From the NCBI RefSeq assembly GCF_039522935.1, contig NZ_BAAAEI010000017.1, forward strand, positions 1 through 64,000: 64,000 nt of DNA, in the 5' to 3' direction. Under the pieces are notes generated by a model that saw only the letters and a program-made list of their open reading frames with translations, made no database searches and had not been told where the DNA came from. The stretch is from Bowmanella denitrificans (GTDB taxonomy: Bacteria > Pseudomonadota > Gammaproteobacteria > Enterobacterales > Alteromonadaceae). Below are positions 7,050-16,330 of the stretch, one piece after another (within the stretch, counting starts at the first letter, position 1; each line of letters opens with the position of its first letter). The translations under genes and the position numbers were made by a program.

Positions 7050-8342
7050 CTAATACTCTGATATTACGACCTGGTTGCGGCCGCGCACCTTCGCATCATA
7101 CAGCGCCTTATCTGCCCGTTCGATAAAGGCAGTGGGACTTTCGTCGCCTTGCTGAGCTACCCCAAAGCTGGCGGTTAGCTGAATATCCTGTATCCATTGA
7201 TGATGGCTGATAATATTGCGCAATGCCTGGGCCAGATCGTAGGCATCTTTTAGTGAGGTATTGGGGCAGACCAATAAAAACTCCTCACCTCCCCAGCGGG
7301 CCAGAAAGTCAGTAAAACGACAATTATTGCTGATTAATTTAGCAAACGCCTTGAGCACTTCGTCACCCACTGTGTGACCATAACGATCATTGACGGATTT
7401 GAAGTAATCGATATCAATAAACATGACGGAGAGCACTTCAAGTTCTTTGGTAAATATTGTTTTTATCCCGGCCCTGTTCAGCGCCCCGGTCAAAGGATCC
7501 CGCTCTGCCTGGTCTTTTAATTCTTTAGTCTTCACATTCAGCAGTTGGTTTAGCTGTCGCAGTTCTTCTGCTTTGCTTTTCGTTTCAATAAGTTGTTTGC
7601 GAGACCAGCTGAGATTAAAAAACAGGAAGCCAACGGCTGAACAGGCCCACAGAGAAATCAGGAAGAGTAACACCTGATTATTGGTGAAATACTTGCCAGT
7701 AAACTTTATATGCTCCAGTTCAATAACATACTGACCAGGTTGAATGTTGTTGCCGGTTGACAGCTCTAACATCATTACATTGGTAAACTCAGGCACGGCG
7801 TACTTGATGGGGAGTTTCTGCTCTGCTATCCACCAGGATGCGACTTGTAAGCTTTTTAGCGGAATTTCATTGGCTTGTGGGGAGCGCTGTGGCCAGAACT
7901 CAATGCCTACGTATTTCCATGTGCCCTGGTCGTCGAATTGCCCATACAGAGGGTTAAAATTGCGCAGTTGGAAGCGTAAGCTGTTGTGCTCTTGATTGAT
8001 ATAGCGCGCTTTGACATAAACTGATGTGAAAGAAGAAAGGTCAATTCCCTGACCGGTCGGCTGTTCTTGCTCATTGAAGAAATTGATTGAGATCTCGCAA
8101 AAAGGCCAGTTGTAATCAGAGGCGACAATGTGGCATGTCAGCAGCCACTTCCCGTCTTCTTCTGTCAATGTTGCCACCGAACTTCCGTTAAGGCTTTGGT
8201 CCGATATTGCCTGTACATTTTCGACGTTGTCAGGGTGAAGCAATAGTGTTCTTTCCAATAAAAAAAACTGCAAAGATATTGCGATAAACGTCACTATCAG
8301 CAGGGTTATTAATGTAATGCTATAGAGCTTTCTGTGCTCCAT
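7050..8342 (-). CDS. Membrane diguanylate cyclase with periplasmic CBM-like sensor
   Basis: This 430-residue protein has a TM segment at about 8-28, a ~190-residue periplasmic domain, a second TM at about 222-242, a short coiled linker and a C-terminal GGDEF domain. The active site is GGEEF, with the inhibitory I-site RFTD five residues before it, so it should make cyclic di-GMP under product inhibition. The periplasmic part has beta-sandwich features (FTSVYVKARYIN, WKYVGIEFWP, YVIELEHIKFTG) like CBM11-type galactose-binding folds, suggesting that it senses a glycan. The start has a GAGGAT ribosome site. It stands alone. Confidence 0.85.
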   Translation of the reverse strand: MEHRKLYSITLITLLIVTFIAISLQFFLLERTLLLHPDNVENVQAISDQSLNGSSVATLTEEDGKWLLTCHIVASDYNWPFCEISINFFNEQEQPTGQGIDLSSFTSVYVKARYINQEHNSLRFQLRNFNPLYGQFDDQGTWKYVGIEFWPQRSPQANEIPLKSLQVASWWIAEQKLPIKYAVPEFTNVMMLELSTGNNIQPGQYVIELEHIKFTGKYFTNNQVLLFLISLWACSAVGFLFFNLSWSRKQLIETKSKAEELRQLNQLLNVKTKELKDQAERDPLTGALNRAGIKTIFTKELEVLSVMFIDIDYFKSVNDRYGHTVGDEVLKAFAKLISNNCRFTDFLARWGGEEFLLVCPNTSLKDAYDLAQALRNIISHHQWIQDIQLTASFGVAQQGDESPTAFIERADKALYDAKVRGRNQVVISEY

Positions 8343-8607
8343 GAAATCCTCAGTTTTTCAACAATTCCATATTTGTGTTGCTCAATCTTGCAGTGCTTGT
8401 CATCCCTGATTTGTAATCAAACAGAACCCTCCCTTAAACACAGGAGAATCATTAGGTTAGAGTACAACTATAGGAGAGCTGTTAGTCCAGGCAATGTTTT
8501 AACGCAGAATTTTGCGCAGAAATATTGCTGACAGGCACTTCTCTGAGCTGGCCTAAAGATTGTGGCGACAGCGGTTTGGCCGTGAGATTCGGTTAAGCAA
8601 CCGGTGA

Positions 8608-8976
8608 CAGGATGATAAAAGGTCAGCGCCGTTTTTTGGGGTATTACGAGATGCTATTCGTCAGCGCCGGGTAGTAGAAATAGGCTATACCAGCCTTGCC
8701 GGTAAGGTGTCTAAGAGACTGGCGCGTCCGCTGGGATTAACGGTGTTTGATTCCGCTTGGCTGCTGACCATCTGGTGTGAGAGCGCACAAGATTTCAGAC
8801 ATTTGCGAGTGGATCGTATTCATCATGTGCTTGTCACTGAAAAAAGATTCAGAGATGAACGTGGACGGCGTTTCGCCGACTGTCTGGCACAGGAAGAGCA
8901 GAATCTTCGCCAGTTCTGCGGGGATGACAGTGGTAAGCTATCCGTCAATGACCAGCCAATGGAGTCGGTTCAATGA
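8608..8976 (+). pseudogene. WYL-domain (YafY-type) regulator, C-terminal remnant
   Basis: An open frame of 122 codons beginning after an in-frame stop encodes LRDAIRQRRVVEIGY, RPLGLTVFDSAWLLTIWCE and FRHLRVDRI, the order seen in WYL domains of YafY-like regulators. The N-terminal winged helix that should precede it (~130 residues) is missing, and no start codon with a ribosome site precedes the domain. I read it as the decayed 3' end of a regulator gene. WYL domains sense ligands or nucleic acid ends. Confidence 0.6.
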
Positions 8977-9197
8977 TACTTCAATGCTTTTCGGATTTAG
9001 GCTTAACAAGCCTTAAAGCCCGGCCCTTAAAATGTGAGCACTTATGGCACGTACCCCGGTTCTGCTGCCTGCAACTGAGGCATTTTCTTTGCTCCTAATG
9101 ATTCGACCAGGCAAAGCGAACCTACAAATTCCCCACAGATTCACAATACCAATATTGTAGAGTGGCCAGGCAGGTAGCCAAGCAGCAAGGAAAATAT

Positions 9198-9983
9198 ATG
9201 GGATATCGTTTGCTCAGCATACTAATAGGTTGCGTACTGGTTGTCAGTTGCGTATCTCCTGTAGATAAACTCATTGGCCCGCAAACTGACATACGCGGCG
9301 TTGGCACACCTATTGTGATTCTGGAAGCGGGCGCTGGTGATGGGGCATCTGCCTGGGAGCCGCTGCGCTCAAAACTAGCAGAGCATTCACAGGTATTTAG
9401 TTACGACCGCTCAAGGAATACGGATGCTTCAATGCACCGCAGTGGAAAGCAGGTAGCCGTTGCATTACAAGCCAGATTGCAGGAACAGGGCCTGAAACCA
9501 CCCTATGTGCTGGTTGGTCATTCAATTGGCGGCCCATTTGTTCTGAGCTTTGCGATGCTTTATCCCGACCAGGTCGCCGGTATCGTGCTGGTGGATGGAC
9601 GACCGCCAGGCTTTCGCAAGGCATGCGAAGAAATGGGGGGCAATATGTGTGAAATGCCCACTTGGGCAAAGACGCTGGCCGATGGCTGGGTGGTTGCCGA
9701 AGTGAATGGCATGGAACAGACCTATGCAGATTTAGGCGATTTGTCAGCGGTGCCCAATGTGCCAGTGGTGGTGATGTCAGCCACCAAAGGGCCACTTTTT
9801 GCTAACGATGGTTTCCGTGACGCCTGGCAGAAACAACAGCGAGAACAAGCTGAGGCCTTTTTGCAGGGTAAGCTGATGTTAATTCCTGATACCGGGCACT
9901 ACATTCATCATGAACAGACGGCATTGGTTGAAACTGTGGTACTGGACCTTATTGCAAACTGGCGGCGGGCAAACAATCAATAG
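9198..9983 (+). CDS. Lipoprotein alpha/beta hydrolase
   Basis: The start at 9198 has an AAGGA site six bases upstream. The first 18 residues form a lipoprotein signal ending in LVVSC, so the enzyme is membrane-anchored outside the cytoplasm. The hydrolase fold shows an oxyanion strand VILEAGAGDGASAW, the nucleophile elbow GHSIGG, and a late DTGHYIHHEQ with the catalytic His; the acid is probably in the VVVMSATKGP region or just after it. The length (261 residues) is normal. The substrate cannot be told; small esters are likely. The frame opens 12 codons earlier, but those codons spoil the signal peptide. Confidence 0.8.
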   Translation: MGYRLLSILIGCVLVVSCVSPVDKLIGPQTDIRGVGTPIVILEAGAGDGASAWEPLRSKLAEHSQVFSYDRSRNTDASMHRSGKQVAVALQARLQEQGLKPPYVLVGHSIGGPFVLSFAMLYPDQVAGIVLVDGRPPGFRKACEEMGGNMCEMPTWAKTLADGWVVAEVNGMEQTYADLGDLSAVPNVPVVVMSATKGPLFANDGFRDAWQKQQREQAEAFLQGKLMLIPDTGHYIHHEQTALVETVVLDLIANWRRANNQ

Positions 9984-10121
9984 CCACTGTTGCCAGGATA
10001 AAATGTCTTAACGGCTGGCTTTGAAGAAATGAACGGATTACTGGCGGCGTCTATCATCCGCTTTATCAAAGGGCTGTGTTGTTTTTACTTTGTCGCATGA
10101 AGTGTGCTTTTTCGCCTTAAA

Positions 10122-10150
10122 CAAGCTTACTGGCTGGGCCAGTAAGCTTG
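10122..10150 (-). terminator. Hairpin at the 3' end of the TonB receptor gene
   Basis: A 13-bp perfect stem (CAAGCTTACTGGC, 3-nt loop, then its complement) lies between the convergent hydrolase and TonB receptor genes. On the minus strand it is followed by a weak T-run (TTTAA). It may serve both genes. Confidence 0.6.
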
Positions 10151-10162
10151 CAGGCGGTGAGG

Positions 10163-13100
10163 TTAGAAAGTCCAGTTAAGGCCCAGGTAGAAACGGCGGC
10201 CGTTGGTCCATTCGTTTACCACAATTTTGCTTAAGTGGTTTTCGTAATAGGGTTTCAGGTCTGCCACCGGAATACCGCTAGCTTCAGACAGCATCTCAAA
10301 AGCGGCATCACCGGTAATGGACGATTCAATAATTTGGTTGCCGTCGTCATCGGTGGCAATCACGCGATTGCCGGTGGCAGCGCCATTGTCATCCACTTCG
10401 TCAATCCACTTCATCTTATTGATAACCGGCTCATTTACAATCTGCGTAGTATCCAGATAGTGCACGACATTTTCATTGGTTAAGTTGATTGCCGCAAAGC
10501 TGGCTATCAGGTTATCCATGATTTTATAAGTGGCTTTAAAGTCTAACTGCGAGCGGGCATCGGTGTAGCGGATACCTTCGTTAAAGCTCCTGTTTGCAAA
10601 CTCGCTGCGGTAGTTGTAGGAAAGACGGGCCGAGAAATCATCGTCTTCATAATATATTGACGCATTTATGGTGTCTTTCGACTGGCCAAACATAGGCTCT
10701 GTCTGGGTGGTAGTTTTAGCGCTAAAGCCGGTTACTTCAAAATATTCGCGTTGTGACGGGTCGCTTTGATGGGTTTCAATATCCGTCATATCGGCGATTT
10801 CATAGGCAAACTCAGAGGTGGAGAACGCCTGGTCCGGTACATCGGTATAGGTATAGTTAATCAGGCCACCAAAACCGTTCCCCAGGTCATGCTGCAACTG
10901 CACCTCAACCCCTTTTACTTTTTGCTCACCGGTATTGAAGTAGGAGTTGACCACATAGTCACCAAAAATCGGGTAGCCGTTGTTATCCGTTCTGCCTTCT
11001 TCACCCAGATAGTCCAGATTTTGAACCTTGGAAGTGGAGCGAACCATATCTTTAATATCTTTCTGGAAGGCGGTAACAGCAAAAATTGAAGACTCGGCAA
11101 AGTACCATTCCAGGCCGACTTCGCTATTTACTGAGGTGTAAGAGCCCAGGTTGGGGTTACCTACCGAACCCCGGCGCTGTGCATCCATGGCAAGACGTTC
11201 GGCATTGCCTTCTGGTGTCAGATCTTGCTGGCGGCCATCGGTGTAAAGTCGGTAGCGTTCCGTTACCAAATAGAAGTTACTTCTTAGTTGTTCCAGGCTG
11301 GGGTGGGAAATATTCTTGGACGCCGCTGCGCGTAAAATCAGGTCATCGGTTAAATTATACGAGACGTTGAAACTGGGCAGATAATCTTTGGTGCTGCTGG
11401 TTTGCACCAATGGCACATACTGGTTAAAACCAGCCAGCTCGGCGATGTAATCTGGATCGCTGGGATCGGTCGGATAAGACAACAACTGACCATTTTCGTC
11501 TTTGGCCACTTCTTTGCCAATGGACTCTCGCTCAGTATCCACTACCCGCACGCCCAGATTGCCACGGAATTTTTCACCGCTGAAGTTGACCATGGCATAG
11601 TAAGCCAGTAGCTCTTCGGTAACATCGTAATAGTCGCCGGCAGATTCTGTCATACCAGAACGACAACCATAGTAGTTGTTAGAACCCGATGCAGCGATGG
11701 CGTCTTCACAGGCGCCTCTGTTTGGAGCTAGCTCAGAATGCAGCAGCAGGAAATGATCATTGAGCAGGGCATTACGCTTACCCTGGTTAATATCAAAGTA
11801 TTCGTCCGGTACATCATGACCTGCGGTGTCCAGACCAGACACCGTGCCACCTACCAGCTCCTCGGCGAGGATTAACGGGAATTTACTGGTTTCATTGGCA
11901 TAACCATGGAATGTGGCATTTTCGGTGTAGTAGTTTTCGGTACGCTGAATATTACGGTACTTGGCACCGAATTTTACGCTGTCGATATAAAAATCGTTTT
12001 CCAGCTCCCAGGTAACATCGCCCTGGAAAAAGTCTTCGGTGTTTTCACGATAACGCGCCGTATTGCGTAAACCGCCCGTCAGCAGGTAAAACTCGTTAGT
12101 CGGTGCCAGCAAGAAGTTTTCGGCGCGTTGTTGTGCCGCCGCCAATGCTTCACCACTTAACGACGGATCAGCATGCAGGCCCCAGTAAACTTTACCTGTG
12201 TCTGGATTGTAGCCATACCCCAGGTTCACCCCTTCATAGGTGGGGATCTTCAGGGCGGCTTTGTCACCGGAGTAGGGCGTCTCGTAATCGCCATAGCGGG
12301 TGGCAAGGGTAGTCATGCGATCCATTACGGTACTGTCGGCCGTTGTCCGTCCTGCCTGAAGTTTGACGATAAAGGCATCTTTGGCATAATCCATGGTCAG
12401 GTGGATACGGTCTTGCTCTGTTTCTGTGCCGCTGCGATCGTTGGAATCTCTGCGCACCATTTCACCCCAGCGGGTGTCGCCGGCATAATAGTTGTCGCCA
12501 TCCCACACCATACCGGCACCACGCACCAGGTTAACACCATCGACTGGGTAGGTGGCTGACAACACAATGTCGCTGACCGGATCCATCACCAAACGCGGAT
12601 CCACACCCGCCACACCATTGCTGTATAACAATTGGCTCATGCGGAAGGTTTGCGCATATAGGTTGTCGCTCTTGTTGTCGCGATCCGAGCTGTTGCGGTT
12701 CAGTTCAAGATTGAAGCTAAGTGAGTCAGACGGTGCCCATTGCAAATTCACTGTGGTATCTAAGCGACTTTCATCGGTAGAAAATGCCGGAGAATAAAGC
12801 ATGTTACCTATATTTCGTGGTGCCGTTTGCCCCAGCCCCCCGTTTCTTCGATCACCCAAGAACAAACCCCAGGTAGGATCGATATAAGTAGGGTCCATCA
12901 CCTCGTCAAGCTGCCCCCAGTTATTGGTTTGGTTATTCCATACCCCTGAACTGTTTGGGTCGTTGGTCAGCGAATAAGCACCATTGCCTGCCACGGCCTC
13001 GAGATCGCCATAGGTATAGCCGTTTAACGCCATATGTCTGGTAATAATCAGGTTATGCCCATTCATATGTCTTAACTTAATGTCGCTACTGGCGCAGTCT

Positions 13101-13876
13101 TCGGTAGGACAGGCGATGGGGTTGGTTTGCTGGAAGCCGGTACCGGAACCAATACCGTCGGACTCAAATCCCGAGCGAAAGGCATTACGCTGTTGCAGGC
13201 TGACCGCAATGGATGCGCCAAATTTTTGGTCATCAGACACGAAGTTGTAAGCGGTGGAAATCTGTGGTGAAGATTTTTCCGAGGAGTCATTGTATTCCCC
13301 CTCAATGTTCAAATAGCCGTAACCATCTTCCTGCTCTAATGGCTTTTTGGTATGCAGAATAACCGTGCCGCCGATACCGCCGGCATCTAAGTCGGCGCGC
13401 GCCGATTTATGCACTTCTATCTTTGCCACTCGCTCTGCTGGAATGTTAGAAAAATCAAAGGCATTGCTCTCATCCTGGCCGGGCCGGTATGAGGCCGATT
13501 TGGCGGCTTGGCCATTAACCAGGGTGTTGGTGAGTTCGGGGGAGGTACCGCGAATTGAAATCTTAGCGCCTTCACCAAACTCACGTTCAATCTGCACGCC
13601 AGGTATGCGCTGCAAGGCTTCTGCCATGTTTTTATCAGGGTTCTTGGCAATATCTTCGGTATTAACCGAATCAACAACAGAGTTTGAAAAACGCTTGTTG
13701 TTCAGGTTCTCGCGAAGCGAGGAGCGAATGCCGGTAACTTGAATGACTTCAACGCCCTCTTTTTCGTTGTCAGTAGCAGTGTTTTGCGCTTCCTGAGCAG
13801 CAACGGACAAACTGCTGCCTATTAACAGCGCTGTACTTACGGCAATGGCGGTTTTGGATAATGGAATAGCCTTCAT
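10163..13876 (-). CDS. TonB-dependent outer-membrane receptor (1237 aa)
   Basis: The protein has a signal peptide (1-27, ending SVAAQE), a linker with VIQVTGIRSSL, a plug domain at about 50-190 (SVNTEDIAKNPDKNMAEALQ, RIPGVQIE, RGTSPELTNTLVNG), and a long beta-barrel ending in an aromatic residue (FYLGLNWTF) as the Omp85 machinery requires. This is the Xanthomonas/Caulobacter-type group of TonB receptors that often take up glycans or peptides. At 1237 residues it is at the long end of the group, with extended extracellular loops. The ribosome site is AGGGAAAGG just before ATG. No partner transport genes are adjacent, so the substrate is unknown. Confidence 0.92.
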   Translation of the reverse strand: MKAIPLSKTAIAVSTALLIGSSLSVAAQEAQNTATDNEKEGVEVIQVTGIRSSLRENLNNKRFSNSVVDSVNTEDIAKNPDKNMAEALQRIPGVQIEREFGEGAKISIRGTSPELTNTLVNGQAAKSASYRPGQDESNAFDFSNIPAERVAKIEVHKSARADLDAGGIGGTVILHTKKPLEQEDGYGYLNIEGEYNDSSEKSSPQISTAYNFVSDDQKFGASIAVSLQQRNAFRSGFESDGIGSGTGFQQTNPIACPTEDCASSDIKLRHMNGHNLIITRHMALNGYTYGDLEAVAGNGAYSLTNDPNSSGVWNNQTNNWGQLDEVMDPTYIDPTWGLFLGDRRNGGLGQTAPRNIGNMLYSPAFSTDESRLDTTVNLQWAPSDSLSFNLELNRNSSDRDNKSDNLYAQTFRMSQLLYSNGVAGVDPRLVMDPVSDIVLSATYPVDGVNLVRGAGMVWDGDNYYAGDTRWGEMVRRDSNDRSGTETEQDRIHLTMDYAKDAFIVKLQAGRTTADSTVMDRMTTLATRYGDYETPYSGDKAALKIPTYEGVNLGYGYNPDTGKVYWGLHADPSLSGEALAAAQQRAENFLLAPTNEFYLLTGGLRNTARYRENTEDFFQGDVTWELENDFYIDSVKFGAKYRNIQRTENYYTENATFHGYANETSKFPLILAEELVGGTVSGLDTAGHDVPDEYFDINQGKRNALLNDHFLLLHSELAPNRGACEDAIAASGSNNYYGCRSGMTESAGDYYDVTEELLAYYAMVNFSGEKFRGNLGVRVVDTERESIGKEVAKDENGQLLSYPTDPSDPDYIAELAGFNQYVPLVQTSSTKDYLPSFNVSYNLTDDLILRAAASKNISHPSLEQLRSNFYLVTERYRLYTDGRQQDLTPEGNAERLAMDAQRRGSVGNPNLGSYTSVNSEVGLEWYFAESSIFAVTAFQKDIKDMVRSTSKVQNLDYLGEEGRTDNNGYPIFGDYVVNSYFNTGEQKVKGVEVQLQHDLGNGFGGLINYTYTDVPDQAFSTSEFAYEIADMTDIETHQSDPSQREYFEVTGFSAKTTTQTEPMFGQSKDTINASIYYEDDDFSARLSYNYRSEFANRSFNEGIRYTDARSQLDFKATYKIMDNLIASFAAINLTNENVVHYLDTTQIVNEPVINKMKWIDEVDDNGAATGNRVIATDDDGNQIIESSITGDAAFEMLSEASGIPVADLKPYYENHLSKIVVNEWTNGRRFYLGLNWTF

Positions 13877-14310
13877 ACCTTTCCCTTTCGATTTGTTGTG
13901 GTCAGTCTTTTGTGTCTGGTTACGGCAAACTGTGCTGGCTTAAAATTGCTAAATGCACCTCTGAGCAGCATTGTTACAACAGCTGTCACAGCTTCTCCGG
14001 TCGCTCCGCACTTGCCTGTTACTTTGCGCTTTATAGCCACTGATCGCGCCATGTTAGTTACCGGCGCGCTGAATCAGTGAGCGAGACTAAGAGCAAGTGT
14101 TAGGAATAAAATATCACAGCGTTAATGGTTTGTGAAAAATAATTTATTTTTTGTGCGTAACTAAATCCCATCAGTGACTTTGATGGTGTTGCGACCTACT
14201 TGATAAATGGATTTTTTGCCACAAAAACAACGCACTACCGTTGCGCTTGCGGCAAAATAGCTTGACCTGCGACGAATATCTTTAGTGTGCCGGTGCTTGT
14301 GGAATGTTGA
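13877..14310. other. Upstream region of the TonB receptor
   Basis: There is no supported gene in these ~430 bases. An AT-rich stretch at about 14100-14175 is the most likely promoter region for the receptor on the minus strand. I could not define -35/-10 boxes or a Fur-like palindrome with confidence. The short frames here overlap antisense to neighbouring genes and look spurious. Confidence 0.35.
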
Positions 14311-15006
14311 TCAGCTTTGTCGGTTTGTGATAGCTGCAACGTCTTCGGCGTCGTTTGTTGTTTGGCGACCTTTGCTATTGAGAGGTAGGAGTAAATTTGT
14401 GTTGCTAAGGAAGTGTTGCTCGATAGCGCGGCTGATATTGAGTCTGCCCACCGTTCTTGTTTCAACATATGGGTCAAGCGTCAGCCACAGCGAAATCTCA
14501 AGTGCTTCACCATCTTGCAACTGATGCAGCATCTCTGTTTGAATCTTACTGATTATCTTCTTTTCCTTGTCGGAAATGGGCTTACGCGGAACGGAGGTTT
14601 CGGCCTTGTCATCCTGCAATTTGTACATCAGTACCCTGTTGATATTGTCGGCTAGATTGTCACTGTGCCAAACGACCAACTCTTCTCCCTGGCTATGCCT
14701 TTGAAACCACCGGTTATGCAGTGAGCCAGTATACTCTCCGACATAAAGAATATTCTGCTGCTGGTAGTTTGAACCAAGTATGACCAGATATGCAGATGTG
14801 CCGGCCTTGAGAAAATTCCGGTTTGTCGGCTTGAATACTGTTGGTATCTGCCATTCACCGTTTTTGTGAGTATGACTTTTCTCGCCCAACTCAAAATGAC
14901 CGGCTTTGACAAAGTCGAATCCAAGATAATTCTTATGCAGCACTTTTGTTGTTCTACCTTCTCGTTTAAGCATTAAGTTGCAGAGGTGAATTGTGCAATA
15001 GTGCAT
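14311..15006 (-). CDS. Hypothetical protein with GIY-YIG-like motif (231 aa)
   Basis: The family is not firmly recognised. Residues 72-100 read AYLVIL, then LYVGEYTGSLHNRW and a following RH. This resembles the GIY-YIG nuclease core (a Y-x-I strand, a Y-I/V-G strand, Arg on the next helix, then His). A metal-binding Glu might be E117 or later. The C-terminal half is polar and helical. It could be a small nuclease or a degenerate relative without activity. It starts at ATG 15006 without an obvious ribosome site; an ATG at 14973 is an alternative. It stands alone between the TonB receptor promoter and a pseudo-receiver gene. Confidence 0.5.
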   Translation of the reverse strand: MHYCTIHLCNLMLKREGRTTKVLHKNYLGFDFVKAGHFELGEKSHTHKNGEWQIPTVFKPTNRNFLKAGTSAYLVILGSNYQQQNILYVGEYTGSLHNRWFQRHSQGEELVVWHSDNLADNINRVLMYKLQDDKAETSVPRKPISDKEKKIISKIQTEMLHQLQDGEALEISLWLTLDPYVETRTVGRLNISRAIEQHFLSNTNLLLPLNSKGRQTTNDAEDVAAITNRQS

Positions 15007-15089
15007 ATGGCACGGCAGGTTACACCGACTGTCATTATATGCCTTATCACAGCAGCATATTAACGCCAGGAGGCTGAATCACCAGGAAA

Positions 15090-15884
15090 CTATTTAGCTG
15101 AACTGAAATGAGAGACGGTTGTTTGCAGCACCCACCTGGAATACCTGGCGTTGTCAAAGTGTTCGATAACTTCATCCAGCTTTAGTGGGTACGACAGCAT
15201 GCCATCCACCCTGGATGCAATACATTTTGATGCGTGAACTTTGGGCTGAATTGCCAACAGTAGCGCGGATTGATGCCGGTTCATTGAAAGTAAAGCCGGA
15301 ACATAGTTCACAGAACTGTTCTGGCAGCAGTCGAGCACAATAATGTCGAAGTGGTGCAGCCGCAGCACCGCAGCCGCATCGTCGCAACTGATAAAGTAGG
15401 TCTCAATGGCTAAATCCACGGCAACTGAATTCAATGCCATCATATCGATAAAGTTATTGCTGACCACCAACACGCGTTTCACCGACATCAATCTTAACCC
15501 TGGCATGGCAGACTGAAACTTGCCTGTCATCTGAGGAATTCTAAAGTGTTGGGTGAATTGCTTGGCCGACTTGTAGGCTAACTGCATCGCCTGATGCTTG
15601 GCATACTTCACTACACCAGATAATGAAGACGCGGAAAGCCAATATTCGCAATGTAATTCCAATAACTCGTAAAGACTGCGTTTGCGTTCTTCTGCATTAA
15701 CATAAGAGGGCGGCACGCTGCCCTTCCAAACGGTGACGGCAATCTCCAGGTAATCCTCCACGGGCTCTACGGTAATCTGTGTATTAACAGCGGTGCAATT
15801 AAAAACATACCCTGAGTCGTGTAATACAGCTGGCCAAAGTGGCATATCGGAAGCGCGAGTGGGCGGATTTGATGTTGGTTTCAC
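15090..15884 (-). CDS. Protein with a degenerate response-regulator receiver domain
   Basis: Residues 1-125 have no recognised fold. Residues 136-245 follow the receiver pattern: VKRVLVVSNN, a hydrophobic strand ending in the phosphoacceptor-position Asp (DIIVLD, D185), and a final DGMLSYPLKLDEVIEHF. The acidic pair that binds magnesium is replaced by Asn143/Asn144 and the conserved Lys-Pro is replaced by Tyr-Pro. Phosphorylation by a kinase is therefore unlikely, and the domain may act as a protein-interaction module. There is no DNA-binding domain. The gene is divergent from an XRE regulator. Confidence 0.55.
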   Translation of the reverse strand: MKPTSNPPTRASDMPLWPAVLHDSGYVFNCTAVNTQITVEPVEDYLEIAVTVWKGSVPPSYVNAEERKRSLYELLELHCEYWLSASSLSGVVKYAKHQAMQLAYKSAKQFTQHFRIPQMTGKFQSAMPGLRLMSVKRVLVVSNNFIDMMALNSVAVDLAIETYFISCDDAAAVLRLHHFDIIVLDCCQNSSVNYVPALLSMNRHQSALLLAIQPKVHASKCIASRVDGMLSYPLKLDEVIEHFDNARYSRWVLQTTVSHFSSAK

Positions 15885-15942
15885 CTTGATCCCTGGTTGA
15901 TTTTTATTCTATATTGGCGAAGGATACGCGCTTTCTTCAGGG

Positions 15943-15973
15943 ACCAAAGGGCCACTTTTGGTACTTTATGTAC
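15943..15973 (+). promoter_or_regulatory. Inverted repeats upstream of the XRE gene
   Basis: Two small palindromes lie directly before the regulator: ACCAAA-8 nt-TTTGGT (15943-15962) and GTAC-5 nt-GTAC (15961-15973). Their position just ahead of the start codon would suit an autoregulatory operator, but neither is long enough to be compelling. Confidence 0.3.
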
Positions 15974-15987
15974 AGGGATGAACAAAA

Positions 15988-16329
15988 ATGTATAAAACCG
16001 ACCGCCCATCTTTACAATCTCAGCAGCTCAGCGTTAACGAAACCGTAAAAAGTCAGCTTCGCAATCAGTTGCTGGTGTTGCGTGCTGCCACCAATCGAAC
16101 TCAGGAAGAACAAGCCACTATTTTTGGTGTATCGCTGTCTACCTATAAACGCTGGGAAAAAAGCGGACCCGATGTGTTTGACTGGGATTGCTGGGAACGG
16201 CTGCTGCATGAAGTGGAAGCCAGAGTCAATAAAGAGCACCGCCAAGCCTATATTGATATGTTTAGAAAGTTTCAGGAAGCGGCAGGTTATTTAAGGAAGT
16301 TTCTAAATATGTTTAAGCAAGGTAGTTGA
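15988..16329 (+). CDS. Small XRE-like DNA-binding protein (113 aa)
   Basis: A helix-turn-helix of Cro/XRE type spans about residues 22-60 (RNQLLVLRAATNRTQEEQA, IFGVSLSTYKRWEKSG). The C-terminal half is helical and charged. The gene ends one base before the start of a membrane-protein gene, so the pair is an operon closed by a strong terminator. A typical role is repression of its own operon. The base composition of the pair is more AT-rich than that of its neighbours, which suggests acquisition. Confidence 0.65.
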   Translation: MYKTDRPSLQSQQLSVNETVKSQLRNQLLVLRAATNRTQEEQATIFGVSLSTYKRWEKSGPDVFDWDCWERLLHEVEARVNKEHRQAYIDMFRKFQEAAGYLRKFLNMFKQGS

Positions 16330-16330
16330 A

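Noticed and set aside
10163..13876. Several antisense frames of 60-130 codons in the TonB receptor gene.
   Set aside because: They arise from codon use of the receptor, have no start signals and no protein motifs.
9783..15959. The same 17-mer (ACCAAAGGGCCACTTTT) near 9783, inside the hydrolase gene, and at 15943, upstream of the XRE gene.
   Set aside because: One copy is inside a coding region in a normal frame, and no other shared sequence surrounds the two. Probably coincidence.
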